From Paenibacillus sp. SYP-B4298 (GTDB lineage Bacteria; Bacillota; Bacilli; Paenibacillales; Paenibacillaceae), in contig NZ_CP115484.1 in the NCBI RefSeq assembly GCF_027627475.1, positions 2,898,001-2,962,000 on the forward strand: 64,000 bases of DNA, read 5' to 3'. Shown in pieces: positions 45,829-53,715 of the stretch. The notes under the pieces are model-generated. The model was not told the DNA's origin and ran no database searches. It was given only the letters and a program-made list of their open reading frames with translations. How positions within the stretch are numbered: position 1 is the stretch's first letter; every line of letters begins with the position of its first letter. Position numbers and translations under genes: made by a program.

Positions 45829-47124
45829 TCAAGCTTCCACCCACTCTACCTTTGCGCCAAGCGCCTGCAGATGGTCGAAATAGATCGGGTACGATTTGGC
45901 GACATGATGCGCGTCACGAATCCGTATCGGCTTGTGCGCACGCAGTCCGACGACAGTCAATGCCATAATGACCCGGTGGTCATAATGGGCGTCGATCTCA
46001 ACGCCGCCCTCTACGCCTTCCGGCTTGCCATGCACGATGATCTCGCTCTGCTTCTCCTCCACGTTCGCGCCTGCCTTGCGCAGCTCGTTCAGGTAATCGG
46101 TGATGCGATCGCACTCCTTGTAGCGCAGATTCTCTACATTATAGAAACGGGATGTCCCCTCTGCGAATACAGCCGCAGCCACCATAGCCAGCACCGCGTC
46201 AGTCGCTGCGTCGCCGTCGAACTCGACTGCCTTCAGCTTGCCATTGCCTTGCACATGCACGAGACCGTTCGTATGCGTCAGCGGCACCTCCATCATGCGC
46301 AGCACATCAATAATGGCGCGTTCACCCTGCTTGCTGTGCTCCTCCAGACGATGAATCTTCACATCGGACTGTGTAACTGCTGCTGCTGCAAGCACGGCAG
46401 CGGAGCCCGGATAGTCGCCTTGGACAATGTATTGCTTGGCTGCATACTTCTGATTGCCTGGAATCTTATAGTGCATCAGGTCTTCGCTCGCCTCGATAAC
46501 AATCCCCGCCTGTGCCAGCACCTCCAGCGTCTGCCCGATGACGACCTTGGATTTGAGATCATGCAGCACTTCAATCTCGCTATCCTCCGGCAGCAGCGGC
46601 GTCAGGAACAGCAGCGCGCTCAAAAATTGAGAGCTGACATTGCCAGATACCTGAATCTTCCCGCCCTTGGCCGCACCGCCATGAATCGTGATCGGCAGCT
46701 TGCCTTGCTGATGGTCGACCTTGACCCCCATCTGCTCAAGCGCCGTGATGAGGTCATCATGCGGACGCTTGCCCAGTGAATCCGGGTAGGTGTTCACGAA
46801 GGTCACTTCCGGGAGAAGCGAAGCAATAGCCATCAGAAAGCGCAGTACCGCTCCGGCATTGCCGACGTTCAGCTCCTTCACCTCGCGCGGCTTGCTGCCA
46901 AAGCCGGTAATCGTAATCTTCTCCTCATCTTCCTCGATGACAGCGCCCAGATCACGGATACAACGACGCATCGCATCGCTGTCCTCGCTATGAGCCGGAT
47001 AGTAGATGGTGCTCGTCCCTTCGGCCAGCGCAGCCACGAGCAGGTAACGGGTCGTATAGTTTTTGGAAGAGAGCGCTTGAAGCTCGCCCTCCAGCCGCGG
47101 AGTGGGAGTAACCAATACATCCAT
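45829..47124 (-). CDS. aroA: 3-phosphoshikimate 1-carboxyvinyltransferase (EPSP synthase), divergent
   Basis: A 431-residue two-domain EPSP-synthase-fold protein. Conserved elements are the Lys/Arg pair SSKNYTTR (Lys21, Arg26), VGNAGAVLRFL, KRPHDDLITALEQMG, SGNVSSQFLSALL, GDYPGSAAVLAAAA, LRYKECDRI and HYDHRVIMAL. It joins PEP and shikimate-3-phosphate. The usual DKSxxHR is changed to SKNYTTR, and the positions of E. coli Thr97 and Pro101 are Ala92 and Phe96. It is on the same strand as aroK, with crcB genes between them. A relative with another enolpyruvyl role is possible. Confidence 0.85.
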   Translation of the reverse strand: MDVLVTPTPRLEGELQALSSKNYTTRYLLVAALAEGTSTIYYPAHSEDSDAMRRCIRDLGAVIEEDEEKITITGFGSKPREVKELNVGNAGAVLRFLMAIASLLPEVTFVNTYPDSLGKRPHDDLITALEQMGVKVDHQQGKLPITIHGGAAKGGKIQVSGNVSSQFLSALLFLTPLLPEDSEIEVLHDLKSKVVIGQTLEVLAQAGIVIEASEDLMHYKIPGNQKYAAKQYIVQGDYPGSAAVLAAAAVTQSDVKIHRLEEHSKQGERAIIDVLRMMEVPLTHTNGLVHVQGNGKLKAVEFDGDAATDAVLAMVAAAVFAEGTSRFYNVENLRYKECDRITDYLNELRKAGANVEEKQSEIIVHGKPEGVEGGVEIDAHYDHRVIMALTVVGLRAHKPIRIRDAHHVAKSYPIYFDHLQALGAKVEWVEA

Positions 47125-47174
47125 CGTTTATCTTCTCCTCTATATAAAATAATATCATGATGGTTCATCATTCA

Positions 47175-47543
47175 TCAGGTAAGCAGGACACCACACAGAT
47201 AGCCCGCCCAGCATAGCAGCAAGCCTCCGCCACAGGTTAGCAGCAGATAACCTGCCACAAGGGGCAGCTTGCGCTCCTGGGCCATCAGGACGCTCTGTAC
47301 CATGAAGGTCGAGTAGGTGGTGTAGCCGCCCAGTACGCCTGTCGCGGCAAATAGATACATCTGCGGGAGCCGAAGCTGCAAGCCAAGGCCGAATAGCAGG
47401 CCGAGCAGCATGGCCCCTGTCAGATTAATGGCTAATGTCGCTAGATAGGAGCGCGAGGTATAGCGGGCAACGATACGGCCGCCTGCATAGCGCAGCAGCG
47501 AGCCGAGGGCGCCGCCCAGCGCACAGACTGCGAGGTCGATCAC
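47175..47543 (-). CDS. crcB: Fluoride channel CrcB/Fluc (second of tandem pair)
   Basis: A 122-residue membrane protein with four helices. It starts VIDLAVCALGGALGSLLRY, with LATLAINLTGAMLLGLL (the Asn-containing pore region) and GVLGGYTTYSTFMVQ, the Phe/Tyr-box segment. It exports fluoride as a dimer. The GTG start at 47543 overlaps the stop of the other crcB (GTGA), with AGGAGG upstream. Confidence 0.9.
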   Translation of the reverse strand: MIDLAVCALGGALGSLLRYAGGRIVARYTSRSYLATLAINLTGAMLLGLLFGLGLQLRLPQMYLFAATGVLGGYTTYSTFMVQSVLMAQERKLPLVAGYLLLTCGGGLLLCWAGYLCGVLLT

Positions 47544-47932
47544 GCTCGATTCCTCCTTGCTGCGCTCCTCATGAGCCGCAGTCCCGCTGCGGCCAGCGCA
47601 AGTCCAGCCAGCAGCGACACGGTGAAATACAGGGCGGCTTCGAAGGTTTCCCCTTGTTGCAGCAGCACCACCAGCTCCAGGCTGAATGCCGAGAATGTCG
47701 TGTACGAGCCGATCAGTCCCGTACCGACGAATTCCTTCCATACCGCCGCCATTCCGGGTCGGGCGAGCACATAGCCTGTCCACAGACCCAGCGCCAGGCT
47801 GCCGCTCAGGTTGCAGGCCAGTGTGCCCCACGGAAATCCCGGCATTCCATGCGGGGTTAACCATAGGCTCATCGCCAGACGCAACGGAGCCCCGATTGCG
47901 CCGCCAGCGGCCACGGCCAGAGGCAGCTTCAT
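47540..47932 (-). CDS. crcB: Fluoride channel CrcB/Fluc (first of tandem pair)
   Basis: A 130-residue four-helix Fluc protein with GGAIGAPLRLAMSLW, TLACNLSGSLALGLW and GLIGSYTTFSAFSLE. Its ATG overlaps the aroK stop (ATGA) and its stop overlaps the second crcB start (GTGA). Tandem crcB genes may encode a heterodimeric channel. It has a basic, Arg-rich C-terminus. Confidence 0.9.
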   Translation of the reverse strand: MKLPLAVAAGGAIGAPLRLAMSLWLTPHGMPGFPWGTLACNLSGSLALGLWTGYVLARPGMAAVWKEFVGTGLIGSYTTFSAFSLELVVLLQQGETFEAALYFTVSLLAGLALAAAGLRLMRSAARRNRA

Positions 47933-48459
47933 CGCCGCTGCTCCAGAAGCTCCACGATACGGCTTGTAACACCCGCCGCGTCTAACGCTGTCGTATCGAT
48001 GGTGTCATGCGCGAAGCGATACGCATCGCGACGCTCCGAGAGCAGCGCAGCCACACGCTGCTCCACATCCCCCTGTAGCAGCGGACGGGCACTGTCATTG
48101 CGGACACGGCTTACGATGGCCTCCGCCTCCGCAGTCAGCGCGATGACCCAGCCATGGCGCAGCATCTGCTGCCGATTCTGCTCACGCAGCACAGCTCCGC
48201 CTCCTGTAGCCAGCACCTTGCCCTCAGGCAATGTCAGCATCTCGGCCAGCACCCGGCTCTCCGCATCGCGAAACACCGCCTCCCCCGACTCGGCAAATAT
48301 ATCGCGGATGGCTCTGCCCTCCTGCCGTTCAATCTCGCTGTCGAGATCGATGCAGCGCAGGCCAAGCTGCTCGGACAGCAGACGGCTTACAGCGGATTTG
48401 CCGGTTCCCATGAAGCCGACGAGCACAATAGTTAACGGATTTTCAGCCTTTGCAGACAA
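47929..48459 (-). CDS. aroK: Shikimate kinase
   Basis: A 176-residue kinase with Walker A GFMGTGKSAV (residues 15-24), the shikimate-binding IDLDSEIERQEGRAI with the DxD-like motif, FRDAES, ATGGGAVLREQNR, and the lid RNDSARPLL. It phosphorylates shikimate. The start is a TTG at 48459, 9 nt after GAGGAG. It is first in an aroK-crcB-crcB unit, with aroA next. Confidence 0.92.
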   Translation of the reverse strand: MSAKAENPLTIVLVGFMGTGKSAVSRLLSEQLGLRCIDLDSEIERQEGRAIRDIFAESGEAVFRDAESRVLAEMLTLPEGKVLATGGGAVLREQNRQQMLRHGWVIALTAEAEAIVSRVRNDSARPLLQGDVEQRVAALLSERRDAYRFAHDTIDTTALDAAGVTSRIVELLEQRR

Positions 48460-48614
48460 TGTCGGGCACTCCTCTTTCCATTTTTTAAAAACATCATACC
48501 ATATTATTCGCGCAGGGCACCTATTATTTGGACAGGAACGGTATAAAAAATACCTTTTTGTCGTATGGATATACTATCCAATTTTTGAATATTTAATAAA
48601 GGGAGGGATCATCC

Positions 48615-48956
48615 ATGAACCAAGCCCACGATTCAAGCGGATCAGGTCGGGCCGGAAAGCCTCAGCCATCCGAGAGCGAGCTGGAGCAGCAGAAGCTGCG
48701 GCGCTATCTGGAGCCTGGCTATCCGCTATGCCGCTCTGAGGTCATATGGATATTGGACTGGATCAAAAAAAAAGCGGCTGCGGGCGAGCCAAGCATGCTT
48801 GGGGTGCCGCAGCCGCAGTTGCTGAGAGGCTTCAGTCGATTCGCTGAGGCCGCGATGCTCATCATTCACAACCAGCGCTTCAGCTACGAGGAGTCGGATC
48901 GGCTGCAACGGCTGCTAGCAGATGCGGTGCAGTCCATTCGTCCCTCGCAGGAGTAG
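48615..48956 (+). CDS. Hypothetical protein, 113 aa
   Basis: A small soluble protein that I do not recognise. The N-terminus is low-complexity (Ser/Gly/Gln). The rest is helical, with YPLCRSEVIWILDWIKKKAA and FSYEESDRLQRLLADAVQ. A GGGAGGG ribosome site stands 6 nt before the ATG. It ends 28 nt from the convergent gnd stop, and a divergent promoter region with aroK lies upstream (TTTTTTAAAAA-rich). Confidence 0.75.
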   Translation: MNQAHDSSGSGRAGKPQPSESELEQQKLRRYLEPGYPLCRSEVIWILDWIKKKAAAGEPSMLGVPQPQLLRGFSRFAEAAMLIIHNQRFSYEESDRLQRLLADAVQSIRPSQE

Positions 48957-48984
48957 CCTTATTGCTGATCAAGCTCCGCTTGTC

Positions 48985-50403
48985 TTACTCCATCCAGTTG
49001 AAATGGAATGTGCCTTCCTTGTCCACACGCTTGAAGGTGTGAGCGCCGAAGTAGTCGCGCTGCGCTTGCAGCAGGTTAGCTGGCAGGCGCTCTGTGCGAT
49101 AGCTGTCATAGTAGGACAGCGCGCTGGCAAATGCCGGTACCGGAATGCCCGCAGCGACAGCAGTCGCTACTACTTCACGCCATGCGCTCTGATAGGACTC
49201 GACGATCTGCTTGAAGTAGTCGTCCAGCAGCAGGTTGCGCAGCTCTGGATTTTTGTCGTAAGCATCCTTAATGTTTTGCAGGAAGCCGGCACGGATGATG
49301 CAGCCGCCACGGAAGATCATCGCGATGTCGCCATAGCGCAGATCCCAGCCATACTCCTCGGAAGCCGCGCGCATCTGGGCGAAGCCTTGGGCATAGGAGC
49401 AGATCTTGCTGGCGAACAGCGCTTTGCGAACAGCCTCGACGAATGCCGCCTTGTCGCCTTGGAATGCGCTGGCTTCTGGCCCCTTCAGCAGCTTGCTGGC
49501 AGCGGTGCGCTCTTCCTTCATCGCAGACAGGAAGCGGGAGAATACCGATTCGGTAATGATGGACAGCGGCACGCCCAGGTCGAGCGAGCTTTGGCTTGTC
49601 CATTTTCCTGTTCCCTTCTGTCCTGCGGAGTCCAGAATCACGTCCACCATCGGCTTGCCTGTCTCTGGATCGTACTTGGAGAAGATGTCGGCTGTAATCT
49701 CGATCAGGTAGCTGTCCAGCTCCCCTTTATTCCACTCGGTGAAAATCTCATGAAGCTCCTTCGTATCCACGCCCAGCACATCCTTGAGCAGTTGGTACGC
49801 TTCGCAAATAAGCTGCATATCGCCATACTCGATGCCGTTATGCACCATCTTGACATAGTGTCCCGCGCCGTCTGGACCGATGTACGTACAGCAAGGGTCG
49901 CCGTTTACTTTGGCGGAGATCGCGGTCAGGATCGGCTCCACCAGCTTGTAGGCCGACTCTTGTCCGCCCGGCATGATGGACGGGCCCTTCAGCGCGCCCT
50001 CCTCGCCACCGGAGACGCCAGTGCCGATGAAGCGGAAGCCTTTGGCTTCGAGATCCTTGCTCCGGCGCTGTGTATCCGGGAAGTATGCATTGCCTCCGTC
50101 GATAATAATGTCGCCTTCCTGCAGATGAGGAACGAGCGAGTCAATGGTTGCGTCTGTGCCTTGTCCAGCCTGCACCATGATCAAAATTTTGCGCGGCACT
50201 TCCAGAGAAGCGACGAATTCTTCAATTGTATACGCTGGATGAAGATTTTTGCCTGCTGCTTCTTTTATCAGATCATCCGTTTTCTCACGCGAACGGTTGT
50301 ATACGGATACGGTAAATCCTCTGCTCTCAATATTAAGCGCCAAATTTTTTCCCATGACGGCCAGGCCGATCACGCCGATTTGCTGTTTAGACATGTGCTT
50401 CAT
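48985..50403 (-). CDS. gnd: 6-phosphogluconate dehydrogenase, decarboxylating
   Basis: A 472-residue GndA-type enzyme of the oxidative pentose phosphate pathway. It has the Rossmann motif [47 protein letters not shown] with catalytic residues, and [15 protein letters not shown]. It yields ribulose-5-phosphate and NADPH. The start is the ATG at 50403, or 50394 by comparison with GndA. 50404-50641 holds no feature that I can identify. Confidence 0.96.
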   Translation of the reverse strand: MKHMSKQQIGVIGLAVMGKNLALNIESRGFTVSVYNRSREKTDDLIKEAAGKNLHPAYTIEEFVASLEVPRKILIMVQAGQGTDATIDSLVPHLQEGDIIIDGGNAYFPDTQRRSKDLEAKGFRFIGTGVSGGEEGALKGPSIMPGGQESAYKLVEPILTAISAKVNGDPCCTYIGPDGAGHYVKMVHNGIEYGDMQLICEAYQLLKDVLGVDTKELHEIFTEWNKGELDSYLIEITADIFSKYDPETGKPMVDVILDSAGQKGTGKWTSQSSLDLGVPLSIITESVFSRFLSAMKEERTAASKLLKGPEASAFQGDKAAFVEAVRKALFASKICSYAQGFAQMRAASEEYGWDLRYGDIAMIFRGGCIIRAGFLQNIKDAYDKNPELRNLLLDDYFKQIVESYQSAWREVVATAVAAGIPVPAFASALSYYDSYRTERLPANLLQAQRDYFGAHTFKRVDKEGTFHFNWME

Positions 50404-50641
50404 TCATCCCTTTACATTCTTATTTCCTTGCGAAAATGCGCGAACGCCCCCGATACAACAGGAACCGCTCCATTTCCGGCAAGCAGTCTAAAAGTATTTT
50501 ACTCTATTTTCCCGAAAGATGAAAATCATTTTTCATATCCTGTAGCCGCAAATGGCGGAAAATGAAGTCGTTTGCGATTGTAAGCGCGTACAATTGGTTG
50601 CGCCAGAACAGCCGCCATGAGGCGGGAGTGCTGTAATGGCT

Positions 50642-50870
50642 ATTTGGGTGCAGGCACCTGGATGAGGTGCGACGGGTCATGTTCGCTGTGCAAAAAGCCG
50701 GTTCTGGATTTCAATCCACGCACCTACACGAGGTGCGACAAAAATACGGGAGTGGTTACAGTGAGTGAGATAATTTCAATCCACGCACCTACATGAGGTG
50801 CGACGCAGTCTATATTTCCAAACATTACGATGATCAATATTTCAATCCACGCACCTACATGAGGTGCGAC
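50642..50870 (-). CRISPR. Short orphan CRISPR array, type I-C-like repeats
   Basis: Four 32-bp repeats (50642-50673 degenerate, 50708-50739, 50773-50804, 50839-50870) flank three spacers of 34, 33 and 34 bp. Plus-strand repeats begin ATTTCAATCCACGCACCT and end GAGGTGCGAC; GCACCT and AGGTGC form the hairpin. The second repeat has one change (ACACG for ACATG). The first matches at about 24 of 32 positions, typical of the distal end, so transcription should run leftward on the minus strand. The repeat reads GTCGC...GGATTGAAAT in that direction, as in type I-C systems. No cas genes are in the window. Confidence 0.93.
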
Positions 50871-50875
50871 AGCGA

Positions 50876-50889
50876 ATTATAGCATTTTA
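50876..50889 (-). promoter_or_regulatory. CRISPR leader promoter, extended -10
   Basis: On the minus strand TGCTATAAT (extended -10) ends 5 nt before the first repeat. No good -35 is seen at the right distance. Its place fits the leftward reading inferred from the degenerate repeat. Confidence 0.5.
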
Positions 50890-51006
50890 ATGCCATTTCT
50901 TCCTTGATCATACCCTTTTTTAATGAAATTACGCAAGTACTTTCCTGCCGCCACCCGCGAATATCCATCATCAGGGAATTCAGCGACTATTTTCGACAAA
51001 TTCTGA

Positions 51007-51051
51007 GGTGCGAATGTCCCAGGGTTTTTATGTGAGCCTCACATTCGCACC
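51007..51051. repeat. Inverted repeat in the CRISPR leader-side region
   Basis: GGTGCGAATGT (51007-51017) pairs with ACATTCGCACC (51041-51051) around a 23-nt loop. The left arm with its flank, GAGGTGCGA, resembles the end of the CRISPR repeat. Confidence 0.5.
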
Positions 51052-51152
51052 AGCTAACCGTAGGCTCAGTTACAGCCCGCTCGCACCAGATTTACGTTGC
51101 ATTTAGACCATTTACCGACAGCTTCCTGCGATCAGTATAGCCGAAGCACCCG

Positions 51153-51169
51153 CGGCTGAGCAACAGCCG
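51153..51169. other. Small hairpin next to repeat copy B
   Basis: CGGCTG (51153-51158) pairs with CAGCCG (51164-51169) around AGCAA, ending 4 nt before the left CTAG of copy B. Confidence 0.45.
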
Positions 51170-51173
51170 GGCT

Positions 51174-51340
51174 CTAGGGCGTGTCTGAAAACTCGTACAA
51201 GGGCAGCTCTTATCGCCTTGTCGCCCCATGATGCGTTGCCTTTTCTTGACGTACCCTCGGTACGCCTGCGAACAAGCGTCTTGCCTGGAACGAACATTCG
51301 GCCAGATCGGATCCGTTCAGCGTGTTCCGACACGCCCTAA
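51174..51340 (+). repeat. Palindromic repeat family, copy B
   Basis: A 167-bp forward copy starting CTAGGGCGTGTCTGAAAAC and ending GACACGCCCTAA, with the core GACGTACC-CTC-GGTACGCC. It lies between the CRISPR array and the 198-residue gene, 1.06 kb from copy A in the same orientation. Confidence 0.85.
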
Positions 51341-51366
51341 TTTGCTCTTCCACACACAAACAAAAA

Positions 51367-51400
51367 GCCGCTGTCTCCTCCCTCACGGGCGAACAGCGGC
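51367..51400 (-). terminator. Terminator after the 198-aa hypothetical gene
   Basis: GCCGCTGT pairs with ACAGCGGC (51367-51374 and 51393-51400), followed on the minus strand by TTTTTGTTTG. Confidence 0.75.
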
Positions 51401-51484
51401 GTTATGATGGCAAGACGTTAACGTTCAATTTGATTAGTGCCTCCCTATATAAATAATTGCAAATTTTCAACCTCCAGCGTCTGG

Positions 51485-52081
51485 CTACATCTCCAGTTGC
51501 AGCATCTCCATCCGCAGCCCGCTCAGCTTCTCCTTCGATGCGGCAATGTCCTCCTCGCTGCCCGCAGCCAGCGCCTCGCTCAGAACAGACAGCTCATAAT
51601 CCAGCTCATACCGCAGCACCGCGATCCTCTCCTCGGCCCTTCTGGAGTTGAAGGCCAGCTTGATCTCCTCCAATGTGACGAACGGTTTGCGTTGATAGAT
51701 AATTTTGTGCTCCATGCCGCACACCTCCACAAGTCGTATAATTTCTCCAAACATAATGCTCTCAATCATAATCTGCCGATCCTTGATGCGCTTGACGACG
51801 GCGTGCCCCCGAGTATCATTGATCAGCTTCTCCAGCAGCTCCGACAGCTTCTCATCCTTGATGATGTAATCGCCTACAATCCGGTAACGACTATGCAGCC
51901 GTTGGAATCTGAGCTTGACCAGCTTTCGGCCTGTACGGATCGAGATCAAAAATTGCGTCTCCGACTCGCTCCAATACAGGGAGTATCCCTCATGTATGAG
52001 ATCACGGATGAAATGCTGGATTTGCCGACGGTCGAAACGGAGCTCCAGATTACAATATTCCACCTCATAGCTTTTGTTCAC
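51485..52081 (-). CDS. Conserved hypothetical protein, 198 aa
   Basis: I do not recognise this protein. It is soluble, rich in Glu, Arg and Ile. It has LELRFDRRQIQHFIRDLIHE and YSLYWSESETQFLISI near the N-terminus, and a helical C-terminus (YELDYELSVLSEALAAGSEE). The GTG start at 52081 lies 5 nt after GGAGGGG. It is monocistronic, with its own terminator, and lies between two direct copies of the palindromic repeat. 52082-52323 holds only AT-rich upstream sequence. Confidence 0.75.
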   Translation of the reverse strand: MNKSYEVEYCNLELRFDRRQIQHFIRDLIHEGYSLYWSESETQFLISIRTGRKLVKLRFQRLHSRYRIVGDYIIKDEKLSELLEKLINDTRGHAVVKRIKDRQIMIESIMFGEIIRLVEVCGMEHKIIYQRKPFVTLEEIKLAFNSRRAEERIAVLRYELDYELSVLSEALAAGSEEDIAASKEKLSGLRMEMLQLEM

Positions 52082-52323
52082 GGCAACCCCTCCCGACGTT
52101 TGTAGGATATGCTAGGATGTCTGTTCGAACATATTGACGAAATGTTCTGACAATTTGTTCTTACTTCTATCTTATACCTCATCATATGTTATGGCAACTT
52201 GGTTTATTGACTATTTTTCAGGTTCATTTCACCTCCCCGGTTCAATCGCAGCAAAAAAAGGCAGCCGCACAGTACACGAGTCCTTCGTGCAACAGTGCGA
52301 CTACGTATATTCCCTCCCCATTC

Positions 52324-52380
52324 CCCCCGTCCAGCCCCATGACGAGCGCAACTGGAACTCTCCAGCGCCCTGGACGGGGG
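52324..52380. repeat. Long-loop inverted repeat
   Basis: An 11-bp GC-rich stem (52324-52334 with 52370-52380) encloses 35 nt. It stands 18 nt left of repeat copy A and could be the original end of the ABC operon, with A inserted between. Confidence 0.45.
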
Positions 52381-52398
52381 CCGCCACTCATAACTTGC

Positions 52399-52565
52399 CT
52401 AGGTCGTGTCTGAAAACCCGTTCAAGGGCATCTCTCCCCGCCTTTTCGCCCCATGCTGCGTTGCTTTTTCTTGACGTACCCCCGGTACGCCTGCGAAAAA
52501 GCGCCTTGCCTGGAACGAAAATTCGGCCAGATCTGTTCCGTTCAGAGTTTTCAGACACGCCCTAG
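52399..52565 (+). repeat. Palindromic repeat family, copy A
   Basis: A 167-bp forward copy with clean ends: CTAGGTCGTGTCTGAAAAC and GTTTTCAGACACGCCCTAG. The core is GACGTACCCCCGGTACGCC. The ABC permease stop codon begins 2 nt after its right end. Confidence 0.9.
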
Positions 52566-52566
52566 T

Positions 52567-53715
52567 TTATCTGGACGCCTCACGAGCAGGCTGCAGCACA
52601 GTCGCTCCGAAGCCGAGCAGGACGAAGGCGAATAGCAGCAATATGCCGAGCGGCAAAGCTAACTCATAGACCGTGGCGCCGCGAATGCTCTCCTCCAGCG
52701 CGATTATTGCCCAGCGTTGCGGGGTGAAGCCGGACAGCTTCTGCATGAATTCCGGCATCAGCGCAACAGGCCAGAAACAACCGCCCAGGATGCAGGTGGG
52801 ACTGACAACCAGATTATTTACATAGCCGAAATTACTGATGTTCTTGACCACTGCCGCTACTGCTGTGGCAATGCCAACGGCGCTTAGCAGGAAGCATTCC
52901 ATCACCAGCAGCATGCGCGGCAGCGACACGCCAATATCAAAGCCGAGGAGATAGCGCGTCGTCAGCAGGATCAGCACTTGCTGCATCGTGCCGAGCAGCA
53001 CGCTCCCCAGAAAATTGCCGAGTGCGATCTCTCCTGCCCCGACCGGAGCCGTGAACATGCGTTGCATCGTGCGCTGCTCCCTATCCTGTACAACCGTGAG
53101 TATCGACTGATTCGCCAGCAGCATAACGAACAGCAGCATCATTCCGATGACCATGATCGTGACATCCAGCACCTGACCCGATTGCTCCTTCACGTATCCG
53201 ATCCCGCTGCCCTGGATCTCCTCCAGCCAGCCGCGAACGGTCGCATCCCGCTCCGCTGAACCTTGAGCTGCCGCAGCAGCAGCCAGCTTGCGCAGCATGC
53301 CGTCTTGTGCCTCCAGCTTCACCGCAAGCGACACATTCCACAGCTCCTCCTTGGCGCGCAGAAGCTGCAGCGGCTCTGCCTGTCGGGCATACAATGAAGC
53401 CGTATAATCCTCGGGCACGATAATCCCCGCATCTGCCTTCCCGCTCTCTACCCACGCTCGCAGTTGCTCTGCAGTGAGATCGGCTCCAGCCGCGAGCTCG
53501 ATCCCCTCCAGACCCCCGAGCGAAGCGGACAACTGCTGCCCCAGCTCGCCCTTGTCGTTATTCAGCAGAATGACCTGCTTGATGGACGGCTCCGGGTGAA
53601 ATAAGCCGATAATGACGGAGATGACGATGACCGGCAGAATAATATAGAGCAGCACGCCCTTCGGCTTGCCAATCGTGCGCCTGACCATCATCCAGGCAAT
53701 AATGAGGCTGTTCAT
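52567..53715 (-). CDS. ABC-2 type permease, distal subunit
   Basis: A 382-residue membrane protein of the ABC-2 family (YhgE/NatB/DrrB type). It has one N-terminal helix (about 20-40), a large extracellular domain (45-190) and five C-terminal helices with QRTMQRMFTAPVGAGEI and the ABC-2 loop. It begins four nt inside the preceding permease gene (ATGA). With that permease and the ATPase it should form an exporter. Its 3' end abuts repeat copy A. Confidence 0.88.
   Translation of the reverse strand: MNSLIIAWMMVRRTIGKPKGVLLYIILPVIVISVIIGLFHPEPSIKQVILLNNDKGELGQQLSASLGGLEGIELAAGADLTAEQLRAWVESGKADAGIIVPEDYTASLYARQAEPLQLLRAKEELWNVSLAVKLEAQDGMLRKLAAAAAAQGSAERDATVRGWLEEIQGSGIGYVKEQSGQVLDVTIMVIGMMLLFVMLLANQSILTVVQDREQRTMQRMFTAPVGAGEIALGNFLGSVLLGTMQQVLILLTTRYLLGFDIGVSLPRMLLVMECFLLSAVGIATAVAAVVKNISNFGYVNNLVVSPTCILGGCFWPVALMPEFMQKLSGFTPQRWAIIALEESIRGATVYELALPLGILLLFAFVLLGFGATVLQPAREASR

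Noticed and set aside
48922-50565. 547-codon open frame on the plus strand opposite gnd
   Set aside because: It is the antisense of a highly conserved gene, has low-complexity Leu/Arg/His content, no ribosome site and no recognisable domain. GC-rich coding DNA often leaves such open frames.
51007-51051. Inverted repeat as a further CRISPR repeat
   Set aside because: Only about nine bases match the repeat and the spacing from the array is about 140 bp, so it is listed as an inverted repeat only.
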